Positions 1 through 8,856 of a stretch of 64,000 nt of DNA are shown in pieces. Source of the stretch: Kitasatospora cheerisanensis KCTC 2395 (GTDB lineage Bacteria; Actinomycetota; Actinomycetes; Streptomycetales; Streptomycetaceae); NCBI RefSeq assembly GCF_000696185.1, contig NZ_KK853997.1, forward strand, positions 5,131,602-5,195,601, in the 5' to 3' direction. A model generated the notes under the pieces. It saw nothing but the letters and a program-made list of their open reading frames with translations, ran no database searches and was not told the DNA's origin. How positions within the stretch are numbered: the stretch's first letter is position 1; each line of letters opens with the position of its first letter. The position numbers and the translations under genes are program-made.

Positions 1-1458
1 GGTCCGCGAAGGTCGCCGAAGTGCCGCTCGGCGCGACCCGGCCGTTCGGCAGGTCGAAGCCGTAGTCGGCGCTGGGCGAGGCGAGCTCCCGGTTCTCGTA
101 CACCGCGAGGTAGCCGCCGGCCGACGCGGACTCCTGCGGCGAGGCGGGGGCGCTCGGCCGCGGACTCGACGGGCGGGGGTCGGACGGCGGCGAGGACGAG
201 GGCCGGTCACCGCTGCGGGTGCCGGAGGCGGCCGGGCCGGCCTGCTGGGAGGTGCCACCGGTGTCCTGCTGGAGGCTCCGCATCAGCGCCAGCCCGCCGG
301 CCGTGCCCGCCAGCAGGGTCACCAGGACCACCACCAGCAGGGTCCGCCAGGACACCCCGCCGCGCGGCGGCCCGGTGCGGGCGGGGCCGGAGCCTGCGTC
401 GGCGCGGGCGCGGGCTCGGGCGCGTGGGCCGGGACCACCGGGGGAGCGGACGGCATGGTGGGCACCGGCACCACGGTCGGCACGGGCGCGGCGGCCGGTG
501 CCGGCAGCGGCGTCGGCGGGGTCCGGGGCAGGTCCGCGCGGCGGGTGATCTCGGTGTTCACCTGGCCCGGCAGCCAGTCCTCGCCGAACCTCAACTGCCC
601 GCCCACCACCGGGTGTTCGCGGGCCGCCCGGATCAGCTCCGGCGGCGTCGGCCGGTCCTGCGGGGCCTTCGCCAGGCAGCGCGCCACCAGCTCGCGCAGC
701 GGCGCCGGAACGCTGCCCAGGTCCGGCTCCTCGTGCACCACCCGGTACAGCACCGCGCTCTCCGGCCCGTCCCCGAACGGCGGGGCGCCGCCCGCCACGT
801 ACGCCGTCAGCGAGCCCAGCGCGAACACGTCGGTGGCCGGGGTGATCGGGCCGCCCTGCGCCTGCTCCGGCGACATGAACGCGGGCGAGCCGATCCGGTA
901 GCCGGTGCCGGTCAGCGCCGTGGCGTCGGCCGCCCGGGCGATCCCGAAGTCGATCACCCGCGGCCCGTCCGCCGCCACCAGCACGTTCGCCGGCTTCAGG
1001 TCCCGGTGCACCACCGCCACGCTGTGGATCGCCTGCAGCGCCTCCGCGATCCCGCCGACCAGCAGCAGCACCGTCCGCACCGGCAGCGCCCCGTGCTCGC
1101 GCACCACCTGCTGCAGCGACGGCCCGGGCACGTACGAGGTGACCAGCCACGGCGCACCGGAGTCCAGGCCGCCCGAGTCGATCACCTGCGCGGTGTACAG
1201 CCCGTGGATCCGCTGCGCGCTGCTCACCTCCTGCGCGAAACGGCGCCGGAACTCGCCGTCCTCGGCGAACTCCGGGCGGACCACCTTCACCGCCACCGGC
1301 CGCCCGCCCGGCGTGTACGACAGGTACACCCGGCCCATCCCGCCCGACCCCAGCCGGGCGAACAGCCGGTAGCCGCCGACCTCGCGCGGATCGTCCGGGA
1401 GCAGCGGCTGGAACACCGGAGGAAGCGGGACGGAGTGCTGCGGACTGTCGGCTGGCAT
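1..1458 (-). CDS. membrane Ser/Thr protein kinase, frameshifted as read, cut by left edge
   Basis: Hanks-type Ser/Thr kinase, probably a one-pass membrane receptor kinase; its substrate is unknown. Counting from the ATG at 1458 (preferred over an in-frame start at 1548 because GAGGGGGA sits 9 nt before it): glycine loop GSGGMGRVY at 37-45, Lys58 in VAVK, HRDLKPANV from 151, DFG at 170-172 and SPAFMSPEQA at about 191-200, followed by a Pro/Ala-rich linker. This frame stops at 319 after Trp-rich nonsense. From about 375 downward the -1 frame instead encodes a clean membrane helix (WRTLLVVVLVTLLAG) and a Ser/Pro-rich outer tail that continues past base 1. One base therefore seems to be missing in the G/C run near 355-380. 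The gene lies directly downstream of kgd on the same strand. Kinase identity is certain; the frameshift is inferred. Confidence 0.9.
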
Positions 1459-1561
1459 GCGGCGAATCCCCCTCGGAACGAGCGAACCCGGCCCGGCCGC
1501 GCCCGCGGGAGGCGCCGCGGCCCGGCGGCGGAAACCGGCGAGGGACAACCTATCGATCCGT

Positions 1562-1588
1562 CAGTTCCCTTGCAGCACAAGGGAACTG
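1562..1588. promoter_or_regulatory. perfect 11-bp inverted repeat upstream of the kinase gene
   Basis: CAGTTCCCTTG at 1562-1572 and CAAGGGAACTG at 1578-1588 with a 5-nt spacer. It lies about 105 nt upstream of the kinase start and just before a TAGGTT hexamer on the minus strand, so an operator over the kinase promoter is possible. A role as a second terminator hairpin behind kgd cannot be excluded. Confidence 0.5.
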
Positions 1589-1619
1589 GCCAATCCCGGA
1601 AACGGCAACGGAGACGGAA

Positions 1620-1655
1620 ACGGCCCCGCCCCCGGAGACCGGGGACGAGGGCCGT
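1620..1655 (-). terminator. hairpin terminator after kgd
   Basis: ACGGCCC (1620-1626) pairs with GGGCCGT (1649-1655), with an additional CCGG/CCGG inner stem. It starts 24 bases beyond the kgd stop codon and has no T tail, as is common in high-GC actinomycetes. Confidence 0.6.
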
Positions 1656-1678
1656 GCAGACCGGGCGGCGTCAGCGCG

Positions 1679-4600
1679 TCAGAGCGCGAACACCTCGTCG
1701 ATCAGCGCCTTCTGCTCGGCCGCGTGACGCTTGGCCGAGCCGACCGCGGGGGCCGAGGAGGCCGTGCGGGCGACGCGGCGCAGGCGGGCGCCGCCGTTGG
1801 CGGAGCGGCCGATGACGACCTGCAGGTGGTCGACCAGGTTCATCGCGATGAACGGCCAGGCACCCTGGTTGGCCGGCTCCTCCTGCGCCCAGACGAACTG
1901 GACGTTCTCGCCGTAGCGGGCCAGCTCCTCCTGGAGCTCGGCGATCGGCAGCGGGTACAGGCGCTCGACGCGGACGATGGCGGTGTCGATGACGCCGCGC
2001 TCGGTCCGGGCCGCCTCCAGGTCGTAGTAGAACTTGCCGGAGGTGATGACCACCTTGCGGACCTGCGCCGGGTCCACCGTGCTGTCGCCGATCACCGGGC
2101 GGAACGCGCCGCTGGTGAACTCGGAGGCGGCGGACGCCGCGGCCTTCAGACGCAGCATCGACTTCGGGGTGAAGACGATGAGCGGCTTGTGGTGCGGGTT
2201 GTGCGCCTGCCAGCGCAGCAGGTGGAAGTAGTTCGACGGCAGGGTCGGCATCGCGACCGTCATGTTGTCCTGCGCGCACAGCTGCAGGAAGCGCTCCGGG
2301 CGGGCGGACGAGTGGTCCGGGCCCTGGCCCTCCATGCCGTGCGGCAGCAGCAGGGTGACGCCGGAGTGCTGGCCCCACTTCTGCTCGGCGGACGCGATGT
2401 ACTCGTCGACCATGGTCTGCGCGCCGTTGACGAAGTCGCCGAACTGCGCCTCCCACATGACCAGCGCGTTCGGGCGGGTCAGCGAGTAGCCGTACTCGAA
2501 GCCCATCGCCGCGTACTCGCTGAGCAGCGAGTCGTAGACGGTGAAGCGGGCCTGGTCCTCGGTCAGGTACATCAGCGGGGTGTAGTCCTCGCCGGTGTTC
2601 CGGTCGATCAGCACCGCGTGGCGCTGGCCGAAGGTGCCGCGGCGGGAGTCCTGGCCGGCCAGGCGGACCGGGTGGCCCTCCATCAGCAGCGAGCCGATGG
2701 CGAGCGCCTCGCCGGTCGCCCAGTCGATCGTGTTGTCCTCGATCGAGGCGGCGCGGCGCTGGAGCTGCGGCAGCAGGCGCGGGTGCACGGTCAGCCAGTC
2801 CGGCAGGTTGACCTGCGAGGCGGCGATCCGCTTGACCATCTCGGCGGAGATGCCGGTCTGGATGCTGACCGGGAAGTCCGCGACCGGGCGGCCGGTCTCG
2901 GCGGGGGCGGGGGCGGTGGTGGCCTCGCGGACCTCCGCGAAGACCTTCTCCAGCTGGCCCTGGAAGTCCTGGAGCGCCTGCTCCGCCTCTTCCATGGTGA
3001 TGTCGCCGCGACCGATCAGCGCCTCGGTGTACAGCTTGCGCACCGAGCGCTTCTTGTCGATCAGGTCGTACATCAGCGGCTGGGTGAACGACGGGTTGTC
3101 GGCCTCGTTGTGACCGCGGCGGCGGTAGCAGATGAGGTCGATCACGACGTCCTTGTGGAACGCCTGGCGGAACTCGAAGGCGAGCCGCGCGACGCGGACC
3201 ACGGCCTCCGGGTCGTCGCCGTTCACGTGGAAGATCGGCGCCTCGATCATCCGGGCGACGTCGGTGCAGTACATCGACGAGCGCGAGGAGGTCGGGGCGG
3301 CGGTGAAGCCGACCTGGTTGTTGACCACGATGTGCACGGTGCCGCCGGTGCGGTAGCCGCGCAGCTGCGACATGTTCAGGGTCTCCGCGACCACGCCCTG
3401 GCCCGCGAAGGCCGCGTCGCCGTGGATCTGGATCGGCAGCACCGGGAAGGTCGTGCCGCCGAAGTCCAGGATGTCCTGCTTGGCGCGGGCGATGCCCTCG
3501 ACGACCGGGTCGACCGTCTCCAGGTGGGACGGGTTGGCGGCCAGCGACACCTTGATGGTCTCGCCGTCCAGGCCGGTGAAGGTGCCCTCGGAGCCGAGGT
3601 GGTACTTCACGTCGCCCGAGCCGTGCATCGACTTCGGGTCGAGGTTGCCCTCGAACTCGCCGAAGATCTTGCCGAACGGCTTGCCGACGATGTTCGCCAG
3701 CACGTTCAGACGGCCGCGGTGCGCCATGCCGATGACGGCCTCGTCGAGGCGGTGCTCGGCGGCGGCGTCGATGGTGGCGTCCAGCAGCGGGATGAGCGAC
3801 TCGCCGCCCTCCAGCGAGAAACGCTTCTGCCCGACGTACTTGGTCTGCAGGAAGGTCTCGAAGGCCTCGGCCGAGTTCAGCCGGCGCAGGACGCGCAGCT
3901 GCTCCTCGCGCTCCGGCTTGGTGTACGGCTTCTCCAGGCGCTCCTGCAGCCAGCTGCGCTGCGCCGGGTCCTGGATGTGCATGTACTCGATGCCGACGGT
4001 GCGGCAGTAGGTGTTGCGCAGCAGGCCGAGGATGTCGCGGAGCTTCATCATCTTCTGGCCGCCGAAGCCGCCGACCGCGAACTCGCGCTCCAGGTCCCAC
4101 AGGGTGAGGCCGTGGGTGGTGACGTCCAGGTCGGGGTGCTTGCGCTGCATGTACTCCAGCGGGTCGGTGTCGGCCATCAGGTGGCCGCGGACCCGGTAGG
4201 AGTGGATGAGCTCCATGACGCGCGCGGTCTTGTTGACCTCGTCGTCGTGGGTGGTGGCCACGTCGGTGGCCCAGCGCACCGGCTCGTACGGGATCCGGAG
4301 GGACTCGAACACCTCGTCGTAGAAGTTGTTCGCGCCCAGCAGCAGCTGGTGGATCGAGCGGAGGAACTCGCCCGAGGCCGCGCCCTGGATGACCCGGTGG
4401 TCGTAGGTCGAGGTGAGCGTCATGATCTTGGAGACGCCCAGGCGGGCCAGGGTCTCCGGGGAGGAGCCCTGGAACTCGGCCGGGTACTCCATCGCGCCGA
4501 CGCCGACGATGGTGCCCTGGTTCTGCATCAGGCGCGGCACGGAGTGCACGGTGCCGATGCCGCCCGGGTTGGTCAGCGAGACCGTGACGCCGGTGAAGTC

Positions 4601-5424
4601 GTCCATGGTCAGCTTGTTGGCGCGGGCCCGGCGGACGATGTCCTCGTAGGCCTGCCAGAAGCCGAAGAAGTCGAGCGTCTCGGCCTTCTTGATCGCCGCG
4701 ACGACCAGCTGGCGGTCGCCGTTCGGCTTGACCAGGTCGATGGCGAGGCCCAGGTTCACGTGCTCGGGCTTCACCAGGTAGGACTTGCCGTCCTCCACCT
4801 TGTAGCTGTAGTTCATGCCCGGGTTGGCCTTCACGGCCTGGACCAGCGCGTAGCCGATCAGGTGGGTGAAGGACACCTTGCCGCCGCGGGCGCGCTGCAG
4901 GTGGTTGTTGATGACGATGCGGTTGTCGATCAACAGCTTGGCGGGCACCGCGCGCACCGAGGTGGCGGTCGGAACCTCCAGCGAAGCATCCATGTTCGAC
5001 GCCACGGCCTTCGCCGGGCCGCGGAGCTGGATCAGCTCGGGGCCCTCCGCGGCGGCCTTCGCCGGGGCGGCCGGAGCCGCGGCCTTCGGCGCGGGCGGGC
5101 GGCGGGAGCGGCGGCCAGCGGCGCAGGGGCGGCCGCCGGCTGCGCGGGCGCCGGAGCGGCGGCCGGGGCAGCGGGGGCGGGCGCGGCCGGAGCAGCGGCA
5201 GCGGGAGCGGCAACGGGGGCCGGCTGGGAGCCGACCGGAGTTGCGGCCTGGGTCACTGGAGTCACCTCGGTACCGGGCTTGTAGTCGGCGAAAAAGTCCC
5301 ACCAGGCACGGTCGACCGAGGCCGGGTCCTGGAGGTACTGCTGGTAGATCTCGTCGACGAGCCACTCATTGGGGCCGAAGCCAGTGGAGCTTGCCGAGCT
5401 GGGGGTTTCTTGGTGTGGCGACAC
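1679..5424 (-). CDS. kgd: multifunctional 2-oxoglutarate metabolism enzyme Kgd (E1o with E2o-like domain), frameshifted as read
   Basis: TCA-cycle 2-oxoglutarate dehydrogenase/decarboxylase of the actinobacterial fused type: N-terminal tether, acyltransferase-like domain, then the thiamine-diphosphate E1 domain. Seen: N-terminal NEWLVDEIYQQYLQDP, an Ala/Pro-rich linker, the E2-type DHRVIQGAASG motif, the ThDP segment GDAAFAGQG...VVNNQVGFT, and the C-terminus ALIDEVFAL. The GTG start at 5424 gives the conserved N-terminus. The N-terminal part (5424 to about 5100) and the rest (about 5100 to 1679) lie in different frames, joined at the Ala/Pro linker near 5088-5110. Restoring one missing base gives about 1248 residues, normal for the family. 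An essential gene with all motifs intact argues for a sequencing deletion. In related genera this enzyme is controlled by an FHA protein that Ser/Thr kinases phosphorylate. Confidence 0.95.
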
Positions 5425-5650
5425 GGGGCAACCGCCCTCTTCCGCTTCCTTTTGGGATGGTGGACAGCGGGGATTAAGGCTACGCCTCCGACCAGTGATC
5501 GCGCAGTCCCCGATGGTCAGGCGTCGCCCAGATCACATCGTCGGACCGGATTTTGGCCGGAACCGTGCGTTAGAGATGCCGGAAATCGGGGAACCGGCGA
5601 GGAGCTGACCCCTGCCATACCGAGTGAAAATCGGACGAACCGGCGGTTCT

Positions 5651-5679
5651 GGCCGGTCGGACGGCAGGTCCGACCGGCC
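5651..5679 (-). terminator. hairpin terminator after the two-component operon
   Basis: Perfect 12-bp arms GGCCGGTCGGAC (5651-5662) and GTCCGACCGGCC (5668-5679) around a 5-nt loop, about 50 nt past the sensor-kinase stop. The rest of 5425-5730 is non-coding and should also carry the kgd promoter, which I could not place. Confidence 0.7.
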
Positions 5680-5730
5680 CGCCGCTCCGCTTTGTACCGG
5701 TTCCGCCACAAACCCGGCGGCGCGCCGGGC

Positions 5731-6870
5731 CTAGGCGGGAACCGGCGTCTCACCCGGCAGGGTGACCTCGATCCGGCAGCCCGCCGGGGCCTCGGCCACC
5801 CGGATGCGGCCGCCGTGCAGGTCCACCGCCCAGCGGGCGATCGCCAGCCCCAGGCCGGTCCCGCCGTCGCTGCCCGGGCCCAGCGCGGTCGGCGAACCGC
5901 TGCGGCCGAAGCGCTCGAACACCCGCTCCCGGTCCGCGAGCGGAATGCCCGGACCCTGGTCCTGCACCTCCAGCAGCAGCCCGCCGCCGTCCGCCGCCCG
6001 GGCCCGCACCGTCACGGTGCCGCCGGCCGGCGAGTGCTTGCACGCGTTGTCCACCAGGTTGGCCACCACCTGGTGCAGGCGCTCCGCGTCGGCCACCGCC
6101 GTCAGGTCGGGCGGCTGCACGTCGACCGCCAGCCGCACGTCCTCGCGCCGGGCGTACGCTCCGCCCGCCGTCGCGCCGTCCACCGTCACGCCCCGCAGCA
6201 CGCCGTCCAGGAACTCCCGCACCCGGAACGGGCGGGAGTCCAGCGGGACCACGCCGTCGTCCAGCTTCGACAGGTCCAGCAGGTGGGTGACCAGCCGGCC
6301 CAGGCGCTCGGTCTGCTCCAGGGCGGTGCCCAGGTTCTTCGGGTCCGGCTTCACCACGCCGTCCACCACGTTCTCCAGCAGGCCGCGGAGCGCCGCGATC
6401 GGCGTGCGCAGCTCGTGCGAGACGTTGGCGATCAGCTCCCGGCGGTGCCGGTCGGCGGCCTCCAGGTCGCCCGCCATCCGGTTGAAGGTGTCGGCCAGCT
6501 CGCCGATCTCGTCCCGCGAGGCCACGTGCACCCGGGCGCTGTAGTCGCCCTCGGCCATCGACCGGGCGGCGGCCGTCATGTCGCGCAGCGGCGCGGTCAG
6601 GCCGTTCGCCAGGAACTGCATGAACAGCAGCGAGGCGATCAGCGAGAAGATCATGATGATCCGGATCTGGGTCTCCGACCGGATCGCCACCACCACCATG
6701 CCGGTGGCCAGCACCACCGAGACGACCACCAGCAGGGCCAGTTTGCCCTTCACCGAGCGCACCGGATCGAACGGGCGGATGTCGGCCCACACCCGGCGCG
6801 CGGCGCGCACCGCGAGCGGGGGCCGCGGGGTCGGCTCGGCTTCCCCGTTGCGTTGCTGTGGAAAGGTCAT
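5731..6870 (-). CDS. two-component sensor histidine kinase (HAMP, HisKA, HATPase)
   Basis: Membrane sensor kinase that should phosphorylate the response regulator encoded just upstream. 379 residues from ATG 6870 (AAGGA 5 nt before it). Membrane helices at about 43-63 and 71-88 are separated by only a few residues, so the external loop is minimal and sensing is probably intramembrane. HAMP at about 89-140, H-box NVSHELRTP with His152, N-box NLVDNACKHSP, then G-boxes DQGPGIP and GTGLGLAI. It follows the regulator by 77 nt and ends at a strong hairpin. The same pair sits between kgd and lon in other streptomycetes; the signal is unknown. Confidence 0.95.
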   Translation of the reverse strand: MTFPQQRNGEAEPTPRPPLAVRAARRVWADIRPFDPVRSVKGKLALLVVVSVVLATGMVVVAIRSETQIRIIMIFSLIASLLFMQFLANGLTAPLRDMTAAARSMAEGDYSARVHVASRDEIGELADTFNRMAGDLEAADRHRRELIANVSHELRTPIAALRGLLENVVDGVVKPDPKNLGTALEQTERLGRLVTHLLDLSKLDDGVVPLDSRPFRVREFLDGVLRGVTVDGATAGGAYARREDVRLAVDVQPPDLTAVADAERLHQVVANLVDNACKHSPAGGTVTVRARAADGGGLLLEVQDQGPGIPLADRERVFERFGRSGSPTALGPGSDGGTGLGLAIARWAVDLHGGRIRVAEAPAGCRIEVTLPGETPVPA

Positions 6871-6947
6871 GGTGTCCTTCAGCTCGTCCCCCGTGAACGA
6901 CCGGACCGCCGCGCGGGCCCCCGGAGGCCCGGACCGGCGGCGCCCGG

Positions 6948-7688
6948 TCAGGACAGCGGAGCCTCCAGCGCGTACCCCACGCCGTGCACCGTGCGGATCC
7001 AGCTCGCCCCGATCTTCCGGCGCAGCGCCTTCACGTGGCTGTCCACCGTGCGGGTGCCGGACGCGTCGGTCCAGTCCCACACCTCGGCCAGCAGCTGCTC
7101 GCGGGTCAGCACCGCGCGCGGCTGGGCCGCCAGGCAGGCCAGCAGGTCGAACTCGGTCGGCGTCAGGTGGACGTCGCCCGAGCCGAGCCGGACCCGGCGC
7201 TGCACGTGGTCGATCTCCAGTTCGCCGAAGCGCAGGCTGCCGAGGGCCGGTGTCCGCGCGGCCTGCTGGGCGCGCTCCACGCGGCGCAGCAGCACGTTCA
7301 CCCGGGCCGCCAGCTCGCGCATCGAAAACGGCTTGGTCATGTAGTCGTCCGCGCCGACGCCCAGACCGACCAGCAGGTCCGTCTCGTCGTCGCGGGCGGT
7401 CAGCATCAGCACCGGCACCGGGCGCTGGGCCTGGATCCGGCGGCACACCTCCAGGCCGTCGAAGCCCGGCAGCATGATGTCGAGCACCACCAGGTCCGGC
7501 TGCCAGGTGTGGAAGCCGTCCACCGCGCCCGGCCCGTCGTGGGCCACCGCCACCTTGAAGCCCTCGGCTCCCAGCCGCGCCGCGATCGACTCCGCGATGG
7601 TCGGCTCGTCCTCCACGACGAGCACCCGTCGCTGGGTACCCACCGGGCCACTGCTCATCGTCTCTTGCTGGATCTCTGTCACGGTCAC
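6948..7688 (-). CDS. OmpR/PhoB-family response regulator
   Basis: DNA-binding response regulator, partner of the adjacent histidine kinase. From the GTG at 7688: receiver with VLVVEDEP, phosphoacceptor Asp70 in VVLDIMLPGFDG, switch Thr in LMLTARDDE and Lys in MTKPFS; winged-helix output domain with LTPTEFDLLACL and RTVDSHVKALRRKIG. An ATG ten codons downstream (7658) is the alternative start; longer in-frame starts add Arg-rich sequence without family character. It is transcribed before the kinase gene. Targets cannot be read from the sequence. Confidence 0.93.
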   Translation of the reverse strand: MTVTEIQQETMSSGPVGTQRRVLVVEDEPTIAESIAARLGAEGFKVAVAHDGPGAVDGFHTWQPDLVVLDIMLPGFDGLEVCRRIQAQRPVPVLMLTARDDETDLLVGLGVGADDYMTKPFSMRELAARVNVLLRRVERAQQAARTPALGSLRFGELEIDHVQRRVRLGSGDVHLTPTEFDLLACLAAQPRAVLTREQLLAEVWDWTDASGTRTVDSHVKALRRKIGASWIRTVHGVGYALEAPLS

Positions 7689-8039
7689 GCCACCGCCCCC
7701 AGGGCTGCGGGCCGGCCGCCTGTGGGGACGGCGGGCTCCGCTTCGTAGTCGTCTTGTTCCGTCGTGGGCTGTGCCCCGCCCGCCGGTGCTGCTCCTGGCA
7801 GCGTACGGACGCCGTCCCCGCCCGGGAGGGCGGACCGGAGGATTCCGGCCGCGGACCGTCATGTTTGGCAGGTCCCCGATCGGACGGGCACGGGCCAGTA
7901 CCTTACCCGCAGCACTTGCGAGCTGTAACGGTACGTGTGCGAGCGGCATATGCACGGTCAGAGGTCTTCACAGGACTTCCTCAGACACCTCTCACCCGCC
8001 CCCCGTATGGTGGGTCGGACGAGGCGTTCGGGAGGCACG
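7689..8039. other. 351-bp divergent intergenic region
   Basis: Divergent spacer between the response-regulator gene and the rhomboid-like gene. Both promoters should be here. I see a Shine-Dalgarno GGGAGG before 8040, no convincing operator repeat and no further gene. Confidence 0.6.
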
Positions 8040-8843
8040 ATGACCAGCGCGGAACTGCGACGACGACTGATCAGGCCCGGGCTGCGCGCGCTGCCCACTC
8101 CCCGGACCAACCCGTTCGCGCTCGGTTACCTCGCCCTGCTCCTCGGCACCACCCTCTACGCCCGGTTCGGCGACCCCGAGACGGTCCACCGGCTCCAGTC
8201 GGTCTCCTCCACCGACGCGCACAACCTGATGGTCCACCCCGCGATCTCGCTCATCGGCAGCGGCCTGTGGGTCGCCGGCTCGGTGTGGATGCCCTACTTC
8301 TGGGCCTTCGGCGTCACGGTCGCCCCACTGGAACGGCGGGTCGGCGGCATCCGCGCGCTCGGCGTCTTCGCGGCCGGCCACATCGGCGCGACCCTGCTCT
8401 CGCAGGGCGTCGTCCTCGGTGCGGTGGCGAGCGGCGGGGCCGCGCCGGACCTCCTCGACGCGATCGACATCGGCGTCAGCTACGGCGTGCTGGCCTCGCT
8501 CGGCGGGCTGGCCGGGCTGCTGCGGCCGGCCGGGCGCGCGGTCGCGCTGGGGGCCGGCCTGGCGCTGATCGGGAACCAGTTGCTGTCCGACCCCGACCTG
8601 GTGACCTCGGTGGGGCACCCGGCGGCGCTGCTGGTCGGGTGCGCGCTGTGGCCGTGGCTGCGGCGGGGGCGGGGCCGCGACGGCCCCGCCGGGCGGCCGC
8701 GTGGCAGGCCGCGGCGGTGGAGAGCGCTTCGTAGCGGAGCCCTCGCCCCGAACCCGCCCACGCGTCCTTCGCTCAGGGTGAACAGCCGCGGGGGAACAAT
8801 TGACGGCGCCCAGGCCTTAGTCAGGTCGACTCAACTTCACTGA
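8040..8843 (+). CDS. rhomboid-like multi-spanning membrane protein, probable frameshift near the 3' end
   Basis: Polytopic membrane protein of the rhomboid-like type found in actinomycetes. ATG 8040 follows GGGAGG. About six hydrophobic segments; Ser147 in DIGVSYG and His193 in VGHPAALLVG sit where rhomboid proteases have their Ser/His dyad, so proteolysis is possible but unproven. Clear paralogue of the gene at 35040 (shared ATLLSQGVV and GVSY blocks). After about 8665 the frame loses G/C-ending codons and becomes Arg-rich, even using TTA, whereas the -1 frame keeps coding character to a TAG at 8732-8734 (AAAWQAAAVESAS). The true end is therefore probably 8734, with one base missing near 8660-8690; as read, the ORF runs over the lon operator to 8843. 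Confidence 0.75.
   Translation: MTSAELRRRLIRPGLRALPTPRTNPFALGYLALLLGTTLYARFGDPETVHRLQSVSSTDAHNLMVHPAISLIGSGLWVAGSVWMPYFWAFGVTVAPLERRVGGIRALGVFAAGHIGATLLSQGVVLGAVASGGAAPDLLDAIDIGVSYGVLASLGGLAGLLRPAGRAVALGAGLALIGNQLLSDPDLVTSVGHPAALLVGCALWPWLRRGRGRDGPAGRPRGRPRRWRALRSGALAPNPPTRPSLRVNSRGGTIDGAQALVRSTQLH
8815..8835 (+). promoter_or_regulatory. HAIR-like operator (HspR) upstream of lon
   Basis: CCTTAGT (8815-8821), 7 nt, ACTCAAC (8829-8835). Against the HAIR consensus CTTGAGT-N7-ACTCAAG this matches 11 of 14 positions with exact spacing. Streptomyces lon is a known member of the HspR heat-shock regulon. The site ends 21 nt before the lon start codon, fitting a repressor site. Confidence 0.6.
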
Positions 8844-8856
8844 CTGGGGAGAGATC

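Noticed and set aside
1457..5284. 1275-codon plus-strand frame opposite kgd
   Set aside because: Antisense shadow; composition dominated by Val/Asp/Arg/Leu with no motif.
8800..8805. TTGACG hexamer as the lon -35 box
   Set aside because: No acceptable -10 box at 16-19 nt spacing; kept out of the feature list.
8817..8819. TTA codon (possible bldA control) near the end of the rhomboid-like gene
   Set aside because: It lies in the stretch with lost codon bias that is probably non-coding after frame correction.
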